From assembly GCA_022360075.1 (NCBI GenBank), contig JAKSDN010001362.1:1-5515 (forward strand): 5,515 bases of DNA, given 5' to 3'. Below, piece by piece: positions 1 through 5,515 of the stretch (positions are counted from its first letter, which is position 1; every line of letters starts with the position of its first letter). The DNA is from Kiloniellales bacterium. GTDB lineage: Bacteria > Pseudomonadota > Alphaproteobacteria > Kiloniellales > JAKSDN01. The notes beneath the pieces were generated by a model. That model was not told the DNA's origin and did not search any database. It saw only the letters and a program-made list of their open reading frames with translations. The translations under genes were made by a program, and so were the position numbers.

Positions 1-1
1 C

Positions 2-1336
2 TATCCCCACACCTTCTCGGGTGGCATGCGCCAGCGGGTGATGATCGCCATGGCGCTCGCTTGCCGGCCCAGGCTGCTGATCGCCGACGAGCCGACCACC
101 GCGCTCGACGTGACCATCCAGGCGCAAATTCTGGAGCTGATTCGCGCGCTGCAGGGCGAGATCGGTATGTCGGTCATGTTCATCACCCACGACATGGGCG
201 TGGTCGCCGAGATCGCCGACCGCGTGGTGGTCATGCTGGAGGGCGAGAAGGTCGAGGACGGCGATGCCGCGCCGCTCTTCGCCGCGCCGCGCCATCCCTA
301 CACCCAGCGCCTGCTGGCCGCGGTGCCCAAGCTCGGCTCACTCGCCGGCAGCGCCCTGCCGCGCCGCTTTCCGAGCGCCCAACGGGAGGCCGTCGCCGAG
401 GAGCCCGACCGGCGCGGGGAGCCGATCCTCCAGGTCAAGGATCTGACCACGCGCTTTCCGGTGCGCGGCGGCCTGCTCGGCCGGACGACCGGCAACGTGC
501 ATGCGGTCGAGGGCGTTTCCTTCAGCCTGCGCGCCGGCGAGACCCTGTCGCTGGTGGGCGAGAGTGGTTGCGGCAAGTCGACCACCGGCCGCTCGATTCT
601 GCGCCTGATCGAGCCGGAGGCCGGCAACATCCGCTTCGAAGGTCGCGACGTCATGGAGGCCGACAAGGCCGAGCTGCGCGTGATTCGCAAGCGCCTGCAG
701 ATGATCTTCCAGGACCCCTACGGCTCGCTCAATCCGCGCCAGACGGTGGGTGCGGCGATCCGCGAGCCCATGATCGTCCACGGCCTCTGCGGCCGCGAGG
801 AGGCGGATGAGCGGGTCGAGACGCTGCTGCGCCAGGTCGGCCTCGAGCCCGACCACGCGCTCAGGTTCCCGCACGAGTTCTCCGGCGGCCAGCGCCAGCG
901 CCTCTGCATCGCCCGCTCCCTCGGCCTGGAGCCACGTCTGATCGTCGCCGACGAGTCGGTCTCGGCCCTCGACGTGTCGGTCAAGGCGCAGGTGATCAAC
1001 CTGATGCTGGATCTGCAAGCCGAGCTTGGCCTCGCCTACCTCTTCATCAGCCACGACATCGCCATCGTCGAGCGGGTCAGCCACCGCATCGCCGTCATGC
1101 TGCTGGGCGAGGTGGTAGAGATCGGCCCCCGCGCGGCTGTGCTCGACGATCCACGGCATCCCTACACCCAAAAGCTGATCCGGGCGGTCCCGCGGCCCGA
1201 CCCCAGCCAGCGCCCCGCGCGCGTCGGCCTCGACAGCGAGGAGATCAAGAGCCCGGTCCGCCCGCTCGGCTACGAAGTCGCGCAGCGGCCGATGGTCGAA
1301 GTCGACACCGACCACTTCGTGCGGGCCTTCGATTAG
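2..1336 (+). CDS. Fused dipeptide/oligopeptide-type ABC transporter ATPase (two nucleotide-binding domains), 5' end missing
   Basis: This is the cytoplasmic ATPase of a peptide/nickel/glutathione-type importer, with DppD-like and DppF-like halves in one chain as in YejF and GsiA. The frame is open to the left edge, so the true start is outside; the ATG at 26 lies inside the first ABC signature and is not the start. 444 residues remain. Half one retains the signature FSGGM (14-28), Walker B LLIADE (74-91), the switch histidine (188-190) and an HPYTQ oligopeptide-transporter C-terminal motif (293-307). Half two is complete: Walker [10 protein letters not shown] (557-583), Q-loop FQDP (Gln at 710-712), signature FSGGQ (878-892), Walker B LIVADE (938-955) and a second HPYTQ (1157-1171). 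Walker B of half two is followed by Ser (DES) where Pro is usual; the catalytic Glu is kept. Compared with the usual 530-620 residues, the N-terminal Walker A region is missing. Permease and binding-protein genes are probably to the left. The substrate cannot be determined. Confidence 0.95.
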   Translation, partial: YPHTFSGGMRQRVMIAMALACRPRLLIADEPTTALDVTIQAQILELIRALQGEIGMSVMFITHDMGVVAEIADRVVVMLEGEKVEDGDAAPLFAAPRHPYTQRLLAAVPKLGSLAGSALPRRFPSAQREAVAEEPDRRGEPILQVKDLTTRFPVRGGLLGRTTGNVHAVEGVSFSLRAGETLSLVGESGCGKSTTGRSILRLIEPEAGNIRFEGRDVMEADKAELRVIRKRLQMIFQDPYGSLNPRQTVGAAIREPMIVHGLCGREEADERVETLLRQVGLEPDHALRFPHEFSGGQRQRLCIARSLGLEPRLIVADESVSALDVSVKAQVINLMLDLQAELGLAYLFISHDIAIVERVSHRIAVMLLGEVVEIGPRAAVLDDPRHPYTQKLIRAVPRPDPSQRPARVGLDSEEIKSPVRPLGYEVAQRPMVEVDTDHFVRAFD

Positions 1337-1366
1337 CTCTCCGAAAAGAGGGCAACTTTTCCGAGG

Positions 1367-1416
1367 AAAACAGTATACTGTCCCCGGATTTTTATTTGGG
1401 GACAGTATACTGTTTT
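1367..1416. repeat. Perfect 19-bp inverted repeat with nested 12-bp palindromes (REP/REPIN-like element or hairpin terminator)
   Basis: The left arm AAAACAGTATACTGTCCCC (1367-1385) and right arm GGGGACAGTATACTGTTTT (1398-1416) are exact reverse complements around a 12-base, mostly T loop (1386-1397). Each arm also holds the self-complementary ACAGTATACTGT (1370-1381 and 1402-1413), so that 12-mer occurs twice and reads the same on both strands. From memory, GGGGACAGTATACTG-type sequences recur in proteobacterial genomes beside REP-associated (IS200-like) tyrosine transposases; no transposase is present here. The element starts 30 bases after the ABC ATPase stop and ends in a T-run (1413-1417), so an RNA copy could also act as a terminator for that operon. 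A weaker 6-bp hairpin (GAAAAG 1343-1348 with CTTTTC 1356-1361) sits just upstream. The palindrome is certain; its identity is not. A dimeric-regulator operator is a third possibility. Confidence 0.8.
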
Positions 1417-1552
1417 TGTAAGTCGATTGGACCCATCGGCATGCTTCGCCGTTGTCCTCCGCGTCTAGACGAACGGCACCCCGCCGGCGTTTACCCCATG
1501 GCAAGGAGCGCTACGCGATGCTGCCGCGGCCAAGCGGGGGAATCGGAGCAGC

Positions 1553-3547
1553 ATGCACGCGACAGGCCTGGCCGGGCGGCGACGCATTGCCGAGCGCATG
1601 AGCTTTGCGCTGGCGGTGGCCTGCGCGGTCACGCTGGGTTTCGTGGCGGTCGCGGCCAGTCCGGGCCATCTCAGCATCGACGAGATCGCCTATCATCTGA
1701 TGGCCCGCGACTTCTGGGCCTGGGGCGACTTCACGCTGCGGACCGGCTTTCAGGATGTGCCGGCAGAGGCCTACGTCTGGCCGGTGACGGTCGCCCACGA
1801 GGGCCGGCTGGTCTCCCAGTATCCCGCGCTCCACGCGCTGATCGCCTGGCCCTTCTATGCGCTCGCCGGCTATCGCGGCCTCTTCCTGCTGAACGCGCTC
1901 GCCTTCTGTGCGACCGTCTTGCTGGTCTGCGCCCTGGGCCGCCGCCTGACCGCCGACCGCGTGGTCCCGCTTGCGGCCGGCCTGATCTTCGTGTTCGCGA
2001 CCTTCGCCTGGGACTATGCCGCCGCGGCCTGGCCGCACGCGCTGGCGACGCTTTTGGTCACCGCGGCGCTCTATGCCGCTCTCAGGTCGCTTCAGGCTGC
2101 GGGCCCACGCGATGCGGTCGCTTGGGCCCTCGGCGCCGGCCTGATCGCCGGGCTCGGCATCGGCGTGCGCGTCGACGTGACCTTCGCGCTGGCGGCGCTG
2201 ATCGTCCCGCTGCTCTTCGCCCGGCCGGTCCGGCTCGCCGCGGCGCTGGCGGTCGGGCTCGGCACGCTGCCGGGCCTGATGGCCCTGGCCTGGATCAACC
2301 ACGAGCGCTTCGGCATCGCCTCGCCCTTCACTTACGGCCGCGTCCGCTCGGGCAGCGACAGCGATCCCCTGGCCTACCTGCCGGTCGTCGCCCTCGGCCT
2401 GGCGGCCGCCGCGGTCGTTTGGCTGGCGACCCGGCCACGGGGTCAGGCCTTGGTCAGACGCTATCGCTGGCCCCTGGCGGGGGCGGCCGTCGTCGGCTGC
2501 GCGCTCCTGGTGCCGGCGCTTTGGAGCCTCTTCGCCCGCCTGGCCGAGGGCGTCTTCCAGCTCGTCGTCGACCTGCGCATCCGCGACCTCGCGATCGCCG
2601 AGGGCGGCCTCACGCGCGGTCCGGGCGGCGGCATGATCTATCTCGGCAAGCTGAAGAAGGCGCTGCTGCAAAGCTGCCCCTATCTGGTCGCGCTCGCCGT
2701 GCCCATAGCCCTGGTGGCGCGCGGCCGGCGCAACGCGTTGCCGCTGGCCATGCTGCTGCTCGTGCCGGCCGCCTTCATCGGCGCCTACGGCTATTTCGCC
2801 TGGCATGGCGGTCTCAGCCTCAACATGCGCTACTTCACGCCGATCTTGCCCGCGACCTCCGTGCTGACCGCACTGGCCATGCAGTTCCTGTGGTGGCGGG
2901 CGGCGGACCGCCTTCCCGCGGCTTGGCAGGCCGCCATGGCTGCCGGGCTCGCCTTGACCGCCGGCCTCGCGGCCTTCGCGGCGCTCGGCGACCACCCGAT
3001 CGCGCGTTCCGAGTTCCTGATCCTGACCCCGCCGCTCGGGCTGGCCGCCGTCACCCTCGCCGCGCTCCTGCTGAGCATTGCCGCGCCCGCCCGGCTGGCG
3101 CGCGCGGCGGCGAGGGGCGCGTTGGCCTTGACGGCTCTCGGCCTCGCCTGGGCCGCGACGATCCACTTCACCTACGATGTGCCGACCGCCTGGGCCAAGC
3201 GCGCGATCGGCGTGGCCGTGTCCGAGGCGGCGGCGCCGATGATCGAGCCGGACGCCCTGCTGCTGGTCGACAGCATCGAGTTTTTCGCGCCCCTCTACGA
3301 GCGCCGCGACCTCAGCATCGTCGAGCCGCGGCGCGACGACTTCGCCAGCTTTCGCCGGCTGGTCGATCATCATCTCGCGGCGCAGCGGCCGGTCTATGGC
3401 ATCCTCGATGCGGCGAGCTGGTCGCTCCTGGAGGAGCGGGGACTGCTGCGCGGCGTCGAGAGGCAGAGGCTGGGCAGCAGTCTCGGCTTTCCCGTGTTCC
3501 GCATCGAAGAGCGCACGGCCGGGCCGGTGATAGACGAAGCGGGCTAA
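1553..3547 (+). CDS. Polytopic membrane protein, probable GT-C fold glycosyltransferase (ArnT/PMT-like)
   Basis: A 664-residue inner-membrane protein, probably transferring a sugar from a polyprenyl-phosphate donor on the periplasmic side; acceptor unknown. About a dozen hydrophobic segments can be seen, roughly at residues 16-36, 109-128, 137-180 (two), 188-225 (two), 227-249, 275-295, 306-330, 374-390, 398-418, 430-448, 460-480, 489-511 and 523-538. After the first one comes an acidic pair Asp43-Glu44 (SIDEIAYHLMARDF), where GT-C enzymes place their catalytic acidic residue. SQYPALHALIAWPF (88-101) and NMRYFTPILP (424-433) match motifs common in GT39/ArnT-like proteins. The last ~120 residues are soluble and probably periplasmic. 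A GGAG (1545-1548) lies 4 bases before the ATG at 1553; the in-frame ATG at 1598 (Met16, directly before the first hydrophobic segment) is an alternative start. No sugar-pathway genes adjoin it. The GT-C assignment rests on topology and motifs, not on close recognition of a named family. Confidence 0.85.
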   Translation: MHATGLAGRRRIAERMSFALAVACAVTLGFVAVAASPGHLSIDEIAYHLMARDFWAWGDFTLRTGFQDVPAEAYVWPVTVAHEGRLVSQYPALHALIAWPFYALAGYRGLFLLNALAFCATVLLVCALGRRLTADRVVPLAAGLIFVFATFAWDYAAAAWPHALATLLVTAALYAALRSLQAAGPRDAVAWALGAGLIAGLGIGVRVDVTFALAALIVPLLFARPVRLAAALAVGLGTLPGLMALAWINHERFGIASPFTYGRVRSGSDSDPLAYLPVVALGLAAAAVVWLATRPRGQALVRRYRWPLAGAAVVGCALLVPALWSLFARLAEGVFQLVVDLRIRDLAIAEGGLTRGPGGGMIYLGKLKKALLQSCPYLVALAVPIALVARGRRNALPLAMLLLVPAAFIGAYGYFAWHGGLSLNMRYFTPILPATSVLTALAMQFLWWRAADRLPAAWQAAMAAGLALTAGLAAFAALGDHPIARSEFLILTPPLGLAAVTLAALLLSIAAPARLARAAARGALALTALGLAWAATIHFTYDVPTAWAKRAIGVAVSEAAAPMIEPDALLLVDSIEFFAPLYERRDLSIVEPRRDDFASFRRLVDHHLAAQRPVYGILDAASWSLLEERGLLRGVERQRLGSSLGFPVFRIEERTAGPVIDEAG

Positions 3548-4428
3548 GGCCTGAGCCGCTCGACGAAGTGATCGACGACGGCGCGCACGCGCGCCGAGGT
3601 CTGGCCCGGCTCCTTGTGCAGGACATGGATCGGCACCGCTGGCGGCTCGTGGTCTTCGAGCAAAATCTCGAGGCTGCCCCGCTCGACCTGCGGCGCGATC
3701 ATGTAGGACAGCACCCGCGTGATCCCGCGCCCGGCCAGCGCGGCGGCGATGGCGGCATCGGCGCTGTTGAGGCGCAGGCGCGCGCGGGGCCGGAAGCGGC
3801 GCTCCTTGCCGTCGCCGGCAAAGGCCCATTCGCCGCCGGGCGCCATGTTGACGAAGTCGATGATCTCGTGCGCCGAGAGCGCCGCCGGGCCGCGCGGCCG
3901 GCCGCGCGCCGCCAGGTAGTCGGGCGAGGCGCAGAGGACCCGCCGCACCTCGCCGATCCGCACCGCCGTCAGGGCGGAGTCGGGCAGCTCGGCGATGCGC
4001 ACGGCGACGTCGATCCCCTCGTCGATCAGGCTTACGACCCGATCGACGAAAAGGGTCGAGACCGAGAGCTGCGGATAGCGATCCAGCAGCTCAAGCAGGA
4101 TCGGCATCAAGACGATGCGCCCGAACAGCACCGAGGCCGAGACCGAGACCAGACCGCTCGGCGTCGCGTGGATGCCGGCGGCCTGGCGGTCGGCCTCCTC
4201 GACCTCAGAGAGGATGCGCCGGCAGTCGGCGAGATAACGCTGGCCGGCCTCGGTCAGGCTGACCGAGCGGGTCGTGCGATGCAGGAGCCGGCTGCCGAGC
4301 CGGGCCTCGAGCTCGGAGATCGCGCGCGTGACCGAGGGTGGCGAGAGATTGAGGCGCCGCGCCGCCGCTGCGAAACTCGCTTCCTCGGCGACGCCGACGA
4401 AAACGGCCATGGTCTGAAGCCGGTCCAT
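3544..4428 (-). CDS. LysR-family transcriptional regulator (CrgA-like subgroup)
   Basis: A full-length 294-residue cytoplasmic DNA-binding regulator. The N-terminal winged helix-turn-helix covers about residues 1-60: SFAAAARRLNLSPPSVTRAISELEARLG (18-45) followed by RLLHRTTRSVSLTEAG (47-62), typical of LysR proteins. A linker helix leads into a periplasmic-binding-protein-like effector domain (about 88-290), with LLDRYPQLSVSTLFVDRVV and GIDVAVRIAELPDSAL resembling the CrgA-like branch. The inducer is unknown. The start is the ATG read from 4428, preceded by a GGAA (complement of 4433-4436) at suitable distance. The gene diverges from the VOC and PNPOx-like genes, its likely targets, and a dyad overlaps its start codon, which suggests autorepression. 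Its stop (TAG, complement of 3544-3546) overlaps the stop of the convergent membrane-protein gene by four bases, leaving no room for a terminator between them. Confidence 0.95.
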   Translation of the reverse strand: MDRLQTMAVFVGVAEEASFAAAARRLNLSPPSVTRAISELEARLGSRLLHRTTRSVSLTEAGQRYLADCRRILSEVEEADRQAAGIHATPSGLVSVSASVLFGRIVLMPILLELLDRYPQLSVSTLFVDRVVSLIDEGIDVAVRIAELPDSALTAVRIGEVRRVLCASPDYLAARGRPRGPAALSAHEIIDFVNMAPGGEWAFAGDGKERRFRPRARLRLNSADAAIAAALAGRGITRVLSYMIAPQVERGSLEILLEDHEPPAVPIHVLHKEPGQTSARVRAVVDHFVERLRP

Positions 4429-4453
4429 ATTGTTCCGAAAAATAGAATAATAT
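4427..4453. promoter_or_regulatory. Candidate LysR operator: 9-bp dyad with T-N11-A core
   Basis: ATATTGTTC (4427-4435) and GAATAATAT (4445-4453) are inverted repeats matching at 8 of 9 positions around a 9-base centre. The inner part is TTC-N9-GAA and contains T-N11-A (T4434, A4446), the usual shape of a LysR-protein binding site. It is AT-rich within GC-rich surroundings and extends into the regulator's own start codon, so bound protein would block its own expression while being able to influence the divergent VOC gene. The function is inferred from symmetry and position. Confidence 0.55.
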
Positions 4454-4572
4454 ATTTCTGATTATGCTCATTCTATCCAATCCTGGAAAGTCCAAGATGA
4501 TCGGGCAGAGATTCGAGCCGGCCAGCAACGCGCTTCACCTCCGCGCTGACCGCCAAGTCGAGGAGAGCTACC
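4429..4572. promoter_or_regulatory. Divergent intergenic control region between the LysR and VOC genes
   Basis: This 144-base gap separates divergently transcribed genes and must hold both promoters. The part at about 4429-4480 is strongly AT-rich compared with the rest of the window; the part from 4481 to the VOC start is ordinary in composition and forms a leader of roughly 90 bases. Besides the dyad over the regulator start there is a second exact 7-bp inverted repeat, ATAGAAT (4442-4448) and ATTCTAT (4470-4476), with a 21-base gap, so the two dyads share the 4442-4448 segment. TATATT (4451-4456) is a possible -10 element toward the VOC gene, but no convincing -35 partner can be fixed. No separate gene is seen here. 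Confidence 0.6.
4562..4565 (+). promoter_or_regulatory. Strong ribosome binding site of the VOC gene
   Basis: GGAG within AGGAGAG, seven bases before the ATG at 4573. It fixes that ATG as the start and is the best Shine-Dalgarno match seen at any gene start in the window. It rules out the longer overlapping reading frame from 4464 as the coding frame. Confidence 0.8.
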
Positions 4573-4983
4573 ATGTCAGAGAACGCCGTTACCCAGGGCG
4601 CCCATCACATCGGATTGACCGTTCCCGATCTGGCGAAAGCCCGCGCCTTTTTCATCGACACGCTGGGCTTCTCGCTGGTCGGCGAGGTGCCGGATTACCC
4701 CGCCGCCTTCTTGAGCGACGGCGCGGTCATGATCACGCTGTGGCAGGCCAGCGATCCCGAGGCCGCCGTGGCCTTCGACCGCAAGAACGTGATCGGGCTC
4801 CATCATCTCGCGTTCAAGGTGGACGGCGCGGATGCGCTCGACCGCCTTCACGGCGCGCTGACGGCGGCCGAGGGCGTCGCGGTCGAGTTCGCGCCGGAGC
4901 CCCTCATGGGCGGGCCGACCAAGCACATGATGTGTGCGATTCCCGGCGGCATCCGCGTCGAGTTCATCGCACCGGCCGCATGA
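4573..4983 (+). CDS. VOC-superfamily (glyoxalase/bleomycin-resistance/dioxygenase fold) protein
   Basis: A soluble 136-residue single-domain protein with the paired beta-alpha-beta-beta-beta modules of the vicinal oxygen chelate fold. Module one starts HHIGLTVPDLAKARAFFIDTLGF (11-33), the hallmark opening; module two starts HHLAFKV (77-83) and ends GGIRVEFI (125-132). Candidate metal ligands are His12, His78 and Glu130. The fourth usual position, in the strand around MITLWQ (53-58), carries no obvious acidic residue, so it is either a divergent enzyme or a non-glyoxalase member. The length is normal for the family, which includes lactoylglutathione lyases, isomerases, ring-cleavage dioxygenases and resistance proteins; the reaction here cannot be told. 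It is followed after 56 bases by the PNPOx-like gene, probably in one operon, and lies opposite the LysR gene that likely controls it. Confidence 0.93.
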   Translation: MSENAVTQGAHHIGLTVPDLAKARAFFIDTLGFSLVGEVPDYPAAFLSDGAVMITLWQASDPEAAVAFDRKNVIGLHHLAFKVDGADALDRLHGALTAAEGVAVEFAPEPLMGGPTKHMMCAIPGGIRVEFIAPAA

Positions 4984-5000
4984 GGCGGCCGTCGCTCGCC

Positions 5001-5016
5001 AACCATCGAACCATCG
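5001..5016. repeat. Tandem 8-bp direct repeat in the VOC-PNPOx gap
   Basis: AACCATCG occurs twice back to back between the two genes. The unit is short and there are only two copies, so it may be replication slippage without function; a sequence-specific role in the leader of the downstream gene is possible but unsupported. Confidence 0.5.
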
Positions 5017-5039
5017 CATAGGCAGGCGGGACCAGGGCG

Positions 5040-5515
5040 ATGTCCGACGCTGTGACGCAAGAGACCTCTCCCTTCCATGAGGGCGAGCGGCAGGTCCAGG
5101 AGCGCTTGGGCGTGCGCGACCAGATCGAGGCCTTTGCCCGGCGCGTCGTGCGCGACCACATGCCCGATCAGCATCGTGCGTTCCACGAGATGCTGCCCTT
5201 CCTGCTGCTCGGCACGCTCGACGCCCGGGGGAGGCCCTGGGCTTCGCTGCTGGCGGGCCGGCCCGGCTTCGTCACCAGCCCCGACGCGCGCACATTGAAG
5301 CTTACCGCCCGGCCGCCGTTCGGCGACCCGCTGCGGGAAACGCTGAAGCCGGGCGCGGATGTCGGGCTGCTCGGCATCCAGCTCGAGACGCGGCGGCGCA
5401 ACCGCCTCACCGGGCGGGTGGAGGCGGTCGGGCCCGAGGGCTTCACGATCGCCGTCCGCCAGACTTTCGGGAACTGCCCGCAGTACATCCAAAGCCGCGC
5501 GGTCGAGGTCTTGCC
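5040..5515 (+). CDS. Pyridoxamine 5'-phosphate oxidase-like (split-barrel flavin-binding) protein, 3' end missing
   Basis: The frame stays open from the ATG at 5040 to the right edge, giving 158 residues of an unfinished protein. After a short leader, SPFHEGERQVQERLGV (10-25) and RDHMPDQHRAFHEMLPFLLLGTLDARGRPWASLLAG (38-73) are typical of a PNPOx-like family; the second leads into the split beta-barrel that binds FMN. The stretches GLLGIQLETRRRNRLTGRV (109-127) and FGNCPQYIQSR (143-153) are also typical of that family. Members are probably flavin oxidoreductases rather than vitamin B6 enzymes, and some carry C-terminal ferredoxin-reductase and 2Fe-2S domains; whether this one does lies outside the window. 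GGCGGG (5025-5030), nine bases before the ATG, is an acceptable ribosome binding site. It is probably co-transcribed with the VOC gene under the divergent LysR regulator. Confidence 0.9.
   Translation, partial: MSDAVTQETSPFHEGERQVQERLGVRDQIEAFARRVVRDHMPDQHRAFHEMLPFLLLGTLDARGRPWASLLAGRPGFVTSPDARTLKLTARPPFGDPLRETLKPGADVGLLGIQLETRRRNRLTGRVEAVGPEGFTIAVRQTFGNCPQYIQSRAVEVL

Noticed and set aside
26..1336. The ATG at 26 as the start of the ABC ATPase
   Set aside because: It encodes the Met of FSGGM within the first ABC signature, and the upstream codons to the window edge continue the same conserved domain; the gene is cut, not short.
1374..1411. TATACT (1374-1379 and 1406-1411) as -10 promoter elements for the membrane-protein gene
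   Set aside because: No -35-like sequence lies at suitable spacing, and the hexamers are simply part of the palindromes.
1370..1413. A two-repeat CRISPR-like or short tandem array based on ACAGTATACTGT
   Set aside because: There are only two 12-base copies with a 20-base spacing, the sequence is self-palindromic, and no further copies or cas genes are present; the inverted-repeat reading explains it fully.
338..1504. A 388-codon minus-strand open frame opposite the ABC ATPase
   Set aside because: It is antisense to unmistakable Walker A, signature and Walker B motifs and shows no domain of its own.
1511..3829. A 772-codon open frame on the minus strand opposite the membrane-protein gene
   Set aside because: Low-complexity antisense translation (Arg, Gln, Gly, Ala, Asp) with no motif; the + strand frame gives clear membrane segments and glycosyltransferase-like motifs.
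1396..4461. A 1021-codon open frame on the + strand spanning the membrane-protein gene and the LysR gene
   Set aside because: It is an out-of-frame by-product of high GC. The translation is rich in Arg, Ala, Gly and Pro with no recognisable domain, and it covers two well-supported genes on different strands.
4464..5021. A 185-codon + strand frame overlapping the VOC gene
   Set aside because: It lacks a ribosome binding site and any domain, while the VOC frame has a strong Shine-Dalgarno sequence and family motifs.

Overview
The window is a GC-rich stretch of bacterial chromosome (most codons end in G or C) with tightly packed genes. The protein families and codon use suggest an alphaproteobacterium, perhaps of the Rhodospirillales/Rhizobiales type. 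That placement is inferred from composition and protein style; no rRNA or other taxonomic marker is present.

Layout from left to right: (1) The 3' part of a fused, two-domain peptide-type ABC transporter ATPase, cut by the left edge (2-1336, +). (2) A 216-base gap holding a perfect 19-bp inverted repeat (1367-1416) whose arms each contain the same 12-bp palindrome. It looks like a REP/REPIN-type or transposase-associated palindromic element, or possibly a strong hairpin terminator. (3) A 664-residue polytopic membrane protein resembling GT-C glycosyltransferases of the ArnT/PMT type (1553-3547, +). (4) A LysR-family regulator on the opposite strand (3544-4428, -), whose stop codon overlaps the stop of the membrane protein. 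(5) An AT-rich divergent control region (4429-4572) with a strong dyad reaching into the regulator's start codon. (6) A small VOC/glyoxalase-fold protein (4573-4983, +). (7) The 5' part of a pyridoxamine-phosphate-oxidase-like flavin-binding protein (5040-5515, +), cut by the right edge.

Three functional units can be inferred. The ABC ATPase is the end of a transporter operon lying mostly to the left. The membrane glycosyltransferase-like gene stands alone between the palindromic element and the convergent regulator. The LysR gene and the divergent VOC + PNPOx-like pair form a classic regulator/target arrangement, probably a small redox or detoxification/catabolic operon controlled by the LysR protein. 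Its substrate cannot be read from the sequence. No clearly new multi-gene system is visible. The points most worth a second look are the nested palindrome at 1367-1416 and the dyad at 4427-4453.
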